A stretch of DNA of 64,000 nucleotides from Pocillopora verrucosa. Taxonomy: Eukaryota; Cnidaria; Anthozoa; Scleractinia; Pocilloporidae. A model generated the notes under the pieces. The model did no database searches and had not been told where the DNA came from. It worked only from the letters and a program-made list of their open reading frames with translations. This document shows positions 1 through 10,800 of the stretch, piece by piece (position 1 is the stretch's first letter; each line of letters starts with the position of its first letter). Made by a program: the position numbers and the translations under genes. The stretch lies in contig NC_089314.1 of assembly GCF_036669915.1 (NCBI RefSeq), positions 1,135,470 through 1,199,469 on the forward strand, given 5' to 3'.

Positions 1-180
1 TCACAGGTTGTGAAACAAAGCACCGGAAGATGTATCGAAACCTTGACTCAAGGGACATGGCATGTACAAGAATTTTTGGGAAAGCGTGCTTTCGTTAAGC
101 TGATTGACATCAGCTCTGGAGCCTGGGGCCACATTAACTTTGATGACCTTAAAGGGAATATAAGCTGTGGACAAGTATAA
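1..180 (+). CDS. Partial 3' terminal exon of a gene with a C-terminal WGHIN-type motif
   Basis: The first 180 bases are open in frame 1 and end in TAA at 178-180, giving 59 residues cut off by the window edge. The translation contains FLGKRAFVKLIDIS followed by SGAWGHINFDDLKG. This pattern (Gly-Lys-hydrophobic run, Asp, small/Gly-rich turn, WGHI, N-F/V-D-D) resembles the beta-sandwich strands at the end of levanase-like (GH32-type) and planctomycete multidomain proteins. The catalytic part, if any, lies outside the window, so enzyme activity cannot be claimed. No start codon or splice acceptor is visible. The reading frame and motif are seen; the family placement is inference. Confidence 0.5.
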   Translation, partial: SQVVKQSTGRCIETLTQGTWHVQEFLGKRAFVKLIDISSGAWGHINFDDLKGNISCGQV

Positions 181-2121
181 AGCCGCGAGTTAAGATAAAA
201 TCTGAGAAGAGCTTATTTACAGCTTCTTTTCAGCAGAAACACAGCCAAGACACTGGAAACCCCATACATATTTCATTGTACGGGGAAGTCCCTTTAGTTA
301 TCACCGTAGCCACATATAATCTGGCCTCCTCAGAATAATTTCGAAAGCATCTTGTCAAAATAACCAACTTGATACCTATTATATAAATCCTTGTTTGTAT
401 ATATCACACAAGTTAATGTGGCTTTTCACGCGCGCTGATTGGCTAGTTCGGAAATGAATAGCAAGTACTATTCATCTTCACTTTGGTGAATAATTGAAAT
501 TATTATAATCGTTGCTTTTATTATTATTACTAAGGTCTCTCATGAAGGATATGTCTATAAGTTTGATAGTCTCCTCGATAAAATGCTCGACCAGTGTAAA
601 TAGATCGTTCTCAACGACTTCGTTAGCTATATTGGCTGCTTAAGCAATGGTATGGAGGCCATCTGTAAGCATCAAATCAATCCGTTGGGGTTATTTTTTC
701 CAATGGATTTACACAGCTTCTCACCACGAAAAATTAAAAATGTTCTGTAGTTTATAGATGGTTTCTAACTCCAGCATCGACTGCATTTATCCAAATGCTT
801 TCGTGATTGCAGAGAATCAGAGAGAAATAACCACGTAATGATCAGTTTATATTCTTTTGAAATAATCACTGTTGCTGATTAACATATTGTCATTTGTTGT
901 AGTTTAAGTGTGATGCGTGCCTTAGCTTTGAGAAACTATGAAGTTCATAATTAAAACATGCAGTGATTATGAAATTTTGCCAACCTTCGATCAAAGCCGA
1001 TATTTTTTAGTTGAAAATTTTCAGAAAAAAGAAGGAAAAAAAGACTTGGACTTAAGAGTCGGTTTAAGCTGACGATGAGGTGATATGCTCGCCGTCTTTT
1101 GAAACAACCATTGTTGAAATCCTAATTGCTAAGTAGTTGGTATTCTTTCGAATGCCACTGATAAGAAAAAAAGAATACGCAGTTGACTTTCAGAATAAAA
1201 AATCACTTTGGTACAGACATGTATCTCACTCACGACTTCTTCTTTTGTTAGTTTCTGCACTGTTTTCGAGAGATGCGAATGGAAAAAATATCTGCTTCAT
1301 TGCCTTTTGTACAAGTAATTTCAAGTAAATAGGTAAGTAAGCGGCCGCTAGACTGAAAACTCGGTTGTTTTGGCATATGTTTTGAGAATCAAGATGAAAG
1401 AAACAAGGAAAAAGGAAGTGATAAGAGAATGTTGTGTAATAAAAGTTAAATTCCAGAATGTCATTCGGCGAATTTCAACAGCGTTCAAGCCAACAGTGGC
1501 CAAATTTCTCGGACTTGGCGGTGTAACGGGGTACAATTGTTGTTGCAAACAAGACACGGAGCTGGGTGGCAACGCTTTGAGGGCCACGAGAGCACTTGCA
1601 AAAATTCGCAACAATAAAAAGCACGAAAACAAAATAATAAAAGAAACGATCATCTGGAGCGAGGCAAATATTCACATCAAAGTATCTTTTATAAGAATCC
1701 TTTTTTATTTAGTTAAAATGGTCGTCCGTAGGTCAAACAATGATGTATTTCATTTCCTATTATTAACCAAATTTTTTCCTGAGCACCAAATGTTAAAGAA
1801 GATTTTTACCAGACCAGGTTCACAAAAGATTGTTGAGGAGTACTTATGATTTTTGAGCTTAATAAAAATTATAACCATTATTTTCTCGCCTTTCCTTTTT
1901 CTATTTTCTATTTCCCATGTATTATCTATGCAAATTAGCGTTGTTCCCCCTTTGAATATGTAATAAAGGCAAATAATTCATAAATAAATGGAAAAATTGT
2001 AGATTTATGAAAAGTCTCTCCTCACGTCGTATTCTTGGAAACTGCCTGTCAAAGTTTTGTTCAATTGAAAAACTGCCACAACCCTGTCGTTGACGGTGGC
2101 GCAAGGTGCAAATAGTTCATC
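181..2121. other. Gene-free interval upstream of sulfotransferase copy A
   Basis: No convincing gene. A block at about 668-1172 recurs at about 2781-3270 inside the first sulfotransferase intron. The last few hundred bases resemble the sequence just upstream of the second copy (about 7700-7873), so they probably hold the promoter and 5' UTR of copy A. An open frame at 1370-1849 lacks family resemblance and is not called. Confidence 0.5.
668..1172. repeat. Dispersed direct repeat, upstream copy
   Basis: About 500 bases here match about 2781-3270 with scattered substitutions and small indels. Shared landmarks include AATCAATCCGTTGGGG near the start and GATATGCTCGCCGTCTTTTG near the end. The block lies upstream of sulfotransferase exon 1A, and its partner lies inside intron 1 of the same gene. 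This points to a partial local duplication of the 5' flank. No coding content is seen. Confidence 0.7.
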
Positions 2122-5100
2122 ATGGTTGGAAAATCTTTTTCACAAGGGATTCGAAGCGATCGCATCATTTTAATAGTCATTGCACTGTGTTTATGTGTGT
2201 GGATCTCAAACGAAGTCTTGGTACGATATTTTTCCGGAGGTAGGTTACAACACTTAATTTGAACCCTTCCGTTTTTAGGCCAAGGACCAGCCTTTAGAAT
2301 ATGTAAAAGATTTATTGTTCAATATGTGTCGAGCAACTTCAAGAGCATACTGTAAAAATGAATAATATTGTGAAAATATGAAACTTTTTAACGATAACTG
2401 AGAAATTGTACAAGTAAATTGTGGCCAGGTTGAGAGATATTAAATAGCAAATGAGTTTCATCGAAAGTATCACATTCAGAACAAAACCTTTGATCTTTGT
2501 GTAATAAAAGTTACATTCCAGCATGATATTCGGTGAAATGAATAATATTGTGGAAATATGAAACTTGTTAATGACAACCAAGAAATTGTATAAGTAAATT
2601 GTGGCCAGGTTGAGAGATGTTAAATGGCAAATGAGTTTATAGATGTTCATGAGAATCACGTAAGATAATCAGAAAATCAATTTATCATCGAAAGTATCAC
2701 ATGCATTCAGAACAAAATCGTGGATATATGCAGAAGATACAATATTCAACATATTAACGAATGATATGGCCATGTTTAAGCACCAAATCAATCCGTTGGG
2801 GTTTAAACTGTGTCTTAACAAAACACTATTTTTTCTAATGAATTAACAAAGCTTCTCACCACGAAAAAATGACTGCATTTATCCAAATGCTTTTGTGATC
2901 GCTGAGATTCAGAGAGAAATAACCGCGTAAGGACCAGTTTATGTTCTTTTGAACTGATCGTTGTTGCTGATTAACATATTTTCATTAGTTTTAGTTAAAG
3001 TGTGATGCGTGCCTTAGCTTTGAGAAACTATGAAGTTCATAACTAAAACATGAAGTGATTATGAAATTTTGCCAACCTTCGATCAAAGCTAGTCGATATT
3101 TTTTAGTTGAAAATTTTCAGAGAAAAGAAGGAAAAAAAGACGAGCTTAACAGACGGTTTAAGCTAACGATGAGATGATATGCTCGCCGTCTTTTGAAATA
3201 AGCATTGTTGAAATCCTAATTGCTCAGTAGTTGGTATTCTTTTGTACGCCAATGATAAGAAAAAAAAACCGCGATAAATACAATTTTAAATAAAGAATCA
3301 TTTCTTTATTTAAAATTGTCGTCCATAGGTCAAACAATGATTACGTATTTATCATTAACTAAATGGGAAGTGATTCGAATTGGGGGATGTTCCTAATAGC
3401 GCTCTAATTTCATGAATCCATTTCGGTTATCGTTTCCAAACAATAAGTCACTGAGATCTTCTGGCAGCTCTGGGGGGTCAGCAAATTGTGATGTGAACTA
3501 ATCACTCCTCACGTCGTGTCCTTTCAGATCGTTTTTTCGGTTTTTCGGTTTGGTTTCGCTCTTTCCTATTTGGGTACCGGTTTGTCTTCGATCTGAGCGG
3601 CAATTAAGCGCCTCCACCAATCTCGAACAGCCGAGAAACGCAAATGTTATAGAGAGGAATGCTTGACAAACCAAATGTGGCTACATTCTCTCAAGTGAAA
3701 TATCGTTTAATTAATCCAAGTATCACTTCTCTTTCGATTTCTAACTAGGAACGGAACTGATTAGCTTTCCACGTTTTTACATCAGACTTTAATTTTGAAG
3801 TCTATTAGATGGTTTTTGTTCCGAATAAGAGAAATTGATAAGGCAATTTGGTCACGTTTGATTTTTTACGAAAAGATACTATTTTAATAATATGTAAAAA
3901 AAATCAGTTGGAGAAAAAAATTCTTAAGCCTCGAACTTCTTTGGAGGGTCACGATCCGGCAAAAAATTTTGTTAATTCGTGTTGCTCACGTACAAATCAT
4001 TCTCAAATTGAGAAATGTGGTTTCCGTCTTGTCACGAGCGTGGGACAAAGAAAAAATTCTGAGTCCTCATGAGGAATCCAACCTCAGACCTTCGGATTCC
4101 GCGCTCCGACGCTCTGTGGCTCAGATGTAGAGCATCGGAGCGCAGAATCCGAAGGTCTGAGGTTCGATTCCTCATGGGTATTCAGACTTTTTTCTTTGAC
4201 CCACGCTCGTGACAAGACAAAAAACATCTTTCTCTATTTCTTTACCGAACTCAAAACTTACCATCTCTCTTAATCTATTTACAAATAGTCTCAAATTATT
4301 TTCAGACTTTTTAACTTAGTACACGCGAAAAGAAAACCAAAAAAACCAGCGCTTCGTCGGCATTTAACACATTTTGCTAACTTTTCGAATTTTTTGCAAA
4401 GAAAATGCATCTTTTTTTTCAGCTTATGGTCAAGAGCAAGAACAATTGTGGTATTTATGTTGAAAACATTAAAATTCCATCTAGTATAGGTAAGGTTACC
4501 CTGGAATCATTTGTTCCGTCTCCTGCCAAGAAGTAATAATGAGCGAAACGCAAAGCTTGCTTCGAACCACGCTTCAAAATTCAAATTCGCTTTATTCTTC
4601 CACTTCTATTTCATGTTACGCAAAAGGTCGCGTGAGCGCGCAAAATATGCCACCGTGAGACATTTTAGAATAGTGCAACAATAGCAAGGAACAAAATGGC
4701 CGCACTGAACGTGCGTATCATATGTTAAACCATCGAATAAGGTGTTTTTATTCCTTTTAGGATACTTTCATTAGCGCGAATCTAGAGTCATGAAAATTAG
4801 TCAGAAAAAGTTGCCTTCCGTCATCTACCGAAAGTCAAACTGGCTTTCTGCAGGTTCTTTATGACTATCATGGTTGCTCTGGAGACGAGACTGAATTTAT
4901 AGTAACAAGTGTGTATCGTCTATTTTGTTCTATTTCGGGGCCGTCGTAAATTTTAAAGAATGATGAATCGATATTGGTACTATGAATATTCGACAATCGT
5001 CGGAGACCGTCGTGGTGATCTTAAAGGACTCCCACGCTAGTTTTTTATTCGAAATAACACTCAAAATGTCGTGTGAAAAGGCCTCCCTGACGAAACATTT

Positions 5101-6952
5101 GACCGCGTGCAGTAAATGTGGAATACTTTATGGGAAGTCTTTCCGTATGGTATTTACGCATCAGTCGGAATTTTCTGAAACAAACTGACGAGTGCGTAAA
5201 TACCACATGCATACCAAGATTACATTCTTGTTTAATGAAATTTATTAAATGACCGTGAATATAAGAGAATCATACCTGTCAACTGCGGATAAAGACGTGA
5301 ATATGAAAGCGATCTTCGTATTAATGTTCATAACTGCAAAGATCGCTTTCATTTTCATGAAATTTTATTGTTAAAAGATATGTAGGTCAAAATCTCATAA
5401 ATCTCTCGTGAAAGATGTATTGCCTTGCCGGTAGAAACGATTCAACGCTGCCGACAGCAAGTGAAAAATAACAAAACATTTCTCAATGCTTGAAACAAAG
5501 CATCTTAAGCTTGAACTTTCATTATCTTCCCTGTCGTTCCTTCGAACGCAGTGAATTAATTCTTCAAGATACATATTTAAAATCCTTGTTCTTTCGGTCG
5601 GAAAAAATTATTGCGCAGGTTCAAATCTCGCCGCTTCGTTTACTCATTGTTTTTCTCTATGAATTTTTTTCATCCTGCTTGCTATCTATTCCGCATCATC
5701 CTCCACAGACGCTCCTCAGTCACCTTTTTTGAGAGCGCATTTTATAATTTTTCGAAACGATTTGACAGCAGAACGCTGAAAGTTACATGAGAATCGCTTT
5801 GAAACAGTTCACACGTGAAACAAACTGATTGGACATATAATTTGAATGTGTCTACAGAACTCCTAAGACATCTTTCTCTAAGCAAAGCACACCCTGATTT
5901 AATAAAAATGCTTAACAATTACATTGGCATCGCCTTTGCCGGTGCAGTTTTCATTGATTTTGTGCATCTTCTCTATCATCACCATTGGCAGCACTATAGC
6001 CAGTACAGCGGCCATTGCCATCTCCGTGGCCTCTTTATCAATCACTGCCTTGACCAATTATTTTATTGCTACCTCGTGCACTTATCACTATTTTTGTCCG
6101 CTTTTCATAGGCTTCACATCCAATTCTCCATCGACGTCGTTTAGTTCGGTTATGACAGAAAGAAGACAGCTTCTACGCGATCAATGCCTGAAGAAGCCAC
6201 CAAATCCTTTATTTCTCCAAGAAGCTGACTTTACTCGTTTCATCGTTATTGAAAAGTTGAAACTAGTGTTTTGCTTCATCCCCAAAGTTTCATGTACAAC
6301 TTGGAAGCGAATCCTTTATAGTGCTGAGAATAATGGCGAAAAACTAGAAGGAGTCCCACACCGAAAGAAACTATTTTCTTGGCTTCAGGACTACAGCATT
6401 TTTGAGCGGCAGAAGATATTGAGCACTTACTACAAAGCTATGTTTGTCAGAGAGCCTTTTGCGAGGCTGGCATCAGCATATCGAGACAAAATTAAAAAGA
6501 CGTGGTTCAGAAGATTTCTTCTCCCCGACAAAACAAAGCGAGAAATAAAAAAAGAAAAAGAACATCCATTTTCAGCATTTGTAAATAGAGTTATTGAAAC
6601 CAACGCAACGCAACAAAAATATCGTGGTATCGAGGATCAACATTGGCGATCATACGAGCAGATATGTCCATGTGAAGTGGACTATGACTTCATTGGTCAC
6701 TTTGAGAATTTAGACGAGGAGGCACCAACGCTCCTGAAGATTATTGGCGTCGATGGCTACGTAACATTTCCTGATTATCACCCGTCTAAGACTTCGCCTT
6801 ACATGTTGGAGTATTACTCCCAATTGTCGGTAGATGAAATCTTTCAGCTGAAGAAACTGTTTGATTTGGATTTTAAATTGTTTGGGTATGACTTTCCCGG
6901 GCCTTTAGAGGGTACTTTAAAGAAAAAGGTCTCTCAGAGGAAAGCTGAGTAA
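2122..6952 (+). CDS. Carbohydrate sulfotransferase (HNK-1/CHST8-14-like), tandem copy A
   Basis: Two exons: 2122-2239 and 6111-6952 (TAA), joined in phase 1, giving 319 residues. Exon 1 encodes a short basic tail and a hydrophobic signal anchor (about residues 15-30), as in type II Golgi enzymes. Exon 2 holds the Sulfotransfer_2 domain. PKVSCTTWKRIL (97-108) is the 5'-phosphosulfate loop for PAPS, and VREPFARLASAYRDK (152-166) is the 3'-phosphate motif. The C-terminal YDFIGHFENL and LDFKLFGYDFP blocks are also typical of CHST8-14. The expected role is sulfation of glycan or glycosaminoglycan chains in the Golgi; the acceptor sugar cannot be deduced. Frame also stays open from 5924 into exon 2 without the anchor exon, but the acceptor CTTTTCATAG at 6101-6110 and the matching phase support the spliced form. 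A close paralogue lies 0.9 kb downstream. Confidence 0.9.
2357..2636. repeat. Two direct repeats of about 100 bp, period 180 bp
   Basis: Copies start at 2357 and 2537, both beginning AATGAATAATATTGTG and both containing AATTGTGGCCAGGTTGAGAG. They differ at roughly one base in ten. They lie just inside intron 1 of sulfotransferase copy A. No function is visible. Confidence 0.8.
2781..3270. repeat. Dispersed direct repeat, intronic copy
   Basis: Partner of the block at about 668-1172. It lies within intron 1 of sulfotransferase copy A, and is followed at about 3320-3360 by a fragment resembling sequence at about 1720-1780. The intron therefore carries a partial extra copy of the gene's own 5' flank. 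Confidence 0.7.
3280..3319. repeat. Perfect 18-bp inverted repeat with 4-base spacer
   Basis: Left arm 3280-3297 (ACAATTTTAAATAAAGAA) is the exact reverse complement of 3302-3319, separated by TCAT. The site could form a hairpin or cruciform. It is intronic and AT-rich, and no function is evident. Confidence 0.85.
4026..4218. mobile_element. Foldback element with tRNA-like core
   Basis: The left arm begins GTCTTGTCACGAGCGTGG at 4026. The right arm ends with its near-exact reverse complement at 4218, with mirrored sequence for roughly 85-90 bases on each side. The centre and right arm (about 4111-4182) look tRNA-derived: a box A-like TGGCTCAGATGTAGAGCA, a stem-loop, then a box B-like GGTTCGATTCC. 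The anticodon loop is not standard and no proper acceptor stem is visible, so this is not a working tRNA. It is best read as two head-to-head copies, or a foldback derivative, of a tRNA-type SINE. Confidence 0.7.
5303..5352. repeat. 14-bp inverted repeat
   Basis: ATGAAAGCGATCTT at 5303-5316 is matched by its exact reverse complement at 5339-5352, with a 22-base spacer. It is intronic. A second, less perfect inverted repeat built on GGTATTTACGCA lies just upstream at about 5147-5205. Confidence 0.75.
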
Positions 6953-7873
6953 GATGTTAATGCAGTATTTAGAGACTGATGAATTGACTTTAAAAAAACT
7001 CAAAACGGAAAAGGGGCTTCAATGAGGGAACAAATTGTTTATTGACAGTATGCATCTTTCATCCCAGGTTTACCGACATACTACCGTTGTATTTAACGTC
7101 AGGTAAAACCTCAAGACTAACGTAGATTTTTTTTTTTGAAGAAAGACTTGATTCCAAAAGACGTTGAAAACTGCTTAAAGCAAATAACTTACAGAAAAAA
7201 AGTGGGAAACGAGGAATAGTTCGGAGTAGTAAATGCATGAAGTAACAGGAAATTTTCAACCAGAAGACTCGTTTGCTTTTATAATGTCAAAGGTGTCAAG
7301 GTTTTTCCACTCCAAGCACCAGTTGGTTAAGTCCGTACTTGAACCAAATGGCCTATCCAGCCATCCAGAGCTTTTTCGGTTTCCATAACATGAAGCAAGT
7401 TCTCTCGCGCGGACCTCTCTTGGTAATATGTGGATCTCACTATCTCAGGATGATATGCCATAATTTACACAACTTATGTAGAGAACTTTGAATAGCGGGC
7501 CGGTGGTTTTTAGCCGTCAATGGCACTTTTGTTTTAGAAGGCTCTCGAACACTTTCCCTGGAAAAATAAACTTCGAGTAATATAAAGCCTGTGTTTATCA
7601 ACCTGTTTTCCTTTCGTGGCTAATACAGTTAATGACATTCATAAACTATTAGAATGTTTAATAAGAGAATCATAAACTCATTAAGACTCGACAAATAAGT
7701 TGAGAGCGAGGCAAATATTTACATAAAATTGTCTTTTGTGAATATATTTTATTATTATGGTTGTCCATAAGTCAAAAGAAAAAAAAACCATTCACTTCAT
7801 TTTATCGCGAAGTGCGTTTTTTTCATTTGGAAAACTGCCACAACCCGCAAGTGCAAGCTGCAATTTGATCATC
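6953..7873. other. Spacer between the two sulfotransferase genes
   Basis: No gene is seen. A possible polyadenylation signal AATAAA for copy A lies at 7565-7570. The final ~170 bases resemble the sequence before exon 1A and probably hold the promoter and 5' UTR of copy B. Confidence 0.5.
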
Positions 7874-10800
7874 ATGTTTGGAAAATCTTACTCAAGAGGC
7901 ATTCGAAAGGATCGCATTATTTTGGTAGTCTTTGCATTGTGTTTGTGCGTGTGGATCTCAAACATAGTTTTGGGAAGATATTTTTCTGGAGGTAAGTTAC
8001 GATCATACAGGATTCGAACCCTTCTGTTTTTAGGCTGAACACTCAGTTTTGATCCCGCAGATTATTGGAGCGTCCTGTTTCAAAAATGAACCTACTGAAG
8101 ATTAAACAATTTGTTAGAATACTAACAGAAATTCATACCAGCTCTTAAAATATTTTGCAATTCTGTGTTTGACCACCTTTAAGCGTTTTATTTTGGCCAT
8201 TCGTTTGCTCAGGTGTAATGTCACTGCGAGTATAAAGAAAATTTACCCACGTTTGGGTGGCTGAGTTGGATATATTTAATCCCCAGTCATTTAAAACCCT
8301 ATGGATACAATAATTTGCTTTCAGGCCGTTATTTCTCAGATAGAAGTTGCACTGAATTGAAATTCTCAATATTGAGTTTTCCGCGTTTGTCATTTTGGAA
8401 AGGGCTCACTTAAATATCACTTCGCTAAATATAACCTCACGGAACTTGTTCTATTCCATTGATTGGATCTAAATAGTTGATTATGGTTCAAATCAACTTA
8501 TGAACATCGGCCATGTGTCGATATGCAGTGATAGCAAACCGATGGAAAGATAGTAAACACCCATCATGATTAATAACTGTAGTCAAATACATGATAGCGT
8601 TAAGTTTGGCGGTTTTCGTATGTTCAAGTTTGTGTGTAACACTGCGAGACTTGAGACTTATTATGACGTCTGCTTGAGAGGAAAACCTTTTTTCTTGAGT
8701 ATCAGTTTTATAGTAGAACGATTGTGATTTTCTGGAGGACTTTGAGTTTATTGATCATTAGTTCGTTCACAATTTTACACGCTAGCACAGCACGATTAGT
8801 GGGTCCAAAACTAAAGCGTATTTCACCTGTTCAACATAGTAGAACATGCTTAGGGTTTTTTGCTTAACCTTTGACACTCAAGACCTTTTGTTTTTTTAAG
8901 ATTGTAAGACACTATTATGCAACTAATCTTAACAGAAGACACGATCAAATTGACAAGGGTCAAAAAGAAGCATCTCTGTAGCCTTTATTGGTATTCATAT
9001 AAGAGAAAGTTTTCGTCCATAGCCTAATGTGGCAAGTATCTTTAAGAGCACATCTAATAAAGCCTGCTGAAATAAGTTCTTTTGTTTTCAAGTGGTAAAC
9101 TGTTCTAATTGTCCTTTAGAGAATCACAAGAAAAAATTTCTTTATTTCATCATGCTCGGGTAATAATCACTCTAAAGTTATTTACTGCGCTCCGTCGGCG
9201 GCTAAAATCGAGCGATAACGCGTTTTTTTTTTAACTAAAAGGCGAAAATGAAAACAGTTCTTGTATATAATGTTCAAACCATTAACATTCCGTCAGGTAT
9301 AGGCTTGGTTGCCCTGGAACTCAATTTCTTGCCTTGAAAGCAATAACCGGCGAGCGAGATGTAATTGTGAAATGTTGCATCACCAGAAAAGTCGAATCAA
9401 ACTTGGCAGGGCTTATTTTAAACCACATAGCTATATTAAATAAGTGTTATTACTTGTAAGATACTTTCTTCGGCGCAAATTTAAAGTTATGAGAAATGAT
9501 TGGAGAAAGTTGCCTTCCTTAATCTACCGAATGTGTAAATTTTCCGTAAGATCTTGACTGCTGTCATGGTTACTCGGGAGACGAAACTGAACTTATGTTC
9601 CGTCTCATTTCTAGGTCGTCGTAAATCTTGAAGACTTATGAATCGATATTGGCATTATGAAAGGGTATTATATTCGAGAATCTTCCGAGACCGTCACTAA
9701 TTTTCTACTCCGAACAAATCATTAAGTATCGTGCCAAATGACTCGCTAAGCCTTCTATTTTTCTACTTATATTTTTAAAACATTTTTACGTATTTTTGGG
9801 GTCTCTGGCTGAATTGTGATAGCAAACAGGAGCAGATTAGTGTTAAACCAAGGGAAAATAATGTTTCATCATTTCCTTGTGATGAAACTGATTAATCAAC
9901 ACTGAAGACGTGGGCTCATATACTAAAACAACTTTAAAACCGTGACTACCTTCTTTGGTCAACGCTTTGACTCAGAACGTTGTCACGAACCAGCTAAAAC
10001 TGATTCCAAAAACTCGTTCAAAAATGTTTTATCCGCATCTGGGCTCATAACCAAGTTGAAAAACGTTTTTGCTGAAGAGCTTTTACCTCATATTTTTTTT
10101 ATCACTGTCACTGTTAGTGATGGTTTTCGTTGTTGTTTTCGTTCCTGTTTCCATCACCATTATCATTACCACTGCTATATTTACATTGGCATCGCCATTG
10201 CCAACGGAATTTCCACCGATTTTCCATGTACTACATCACCACCATTGGTATCGGCATTGCCACTGATAGTGCAATGGCCATTGCCATTGCCAATGCTATA
10301 TTTATACTGGCATCGCCTTAGCCCATGGAATTTCCCCTGATTTTTCCATGTGCTACATCACCTCCATTGGTGTTGGCATTGCCAGTGATAGTGCAATGGC
10401 TATTGCCATTGCCATTGCCAATGCTATATTTATATTAGCATCGCCATTGCGCATGGAATTTCCATTGATTTTTCCATGTGCTACATCACCACCATTGGTA
10501 TTGGCATTGCCATTGGTAGTGCAATGGCCATTGCCATTACTGTCATCATAGCCATATCCATAGCCACTGCCTCAATCACCACCTTGATCAATCATTATAT
10601 GGCTTCCTCGTGTACTTATCACTATTTTTGTCCTATTTTTATAGGCTTCACATCCAATTCTCCATCGATGTCGTTTAGTTTAGTGATGACAGAAAGAAGA
10701 CAGCTTCTGCGCGATCAGTGCCTGAAGAAGCCACCAAATCCTTTATTTCTCCAAGAAGCCGACTTCACCCGTTTCATCGTCATTGAAAAGTTGAAGCTCG

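Noticed and set aside
1370..1849. 159-residue plus-strand open frame
   Set aside because: No domain, no splice context, and overlapping open frames on the opposite strand; part of the sequence resembles a repeat near 2500.
4111..4182. Possible tRNA gene
   Set aside because: Box A and B-like sequences are present, but the anticodon loop has the wrong length and there is no acceptor stem; it lies inside a foldback repeat.
4423..4489. Exon-like segment in intron 1A bounded by TTTTTTTTCAG and GTAAGG
   Set aside because: Spliced after exon 1A in its fixed phase it meets a stop after about a dozen codons, and the acceptor is not preserved in copy B. Direct splicing of exon 1 to exon 2 is in frame in both genes.
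8145..8393. 82-residue minus-strand open frame in intron 1B
   Set aside because: No recognisable family, no partner exons, and low-complexity composition typical of chance frames in AT-rich DNA.
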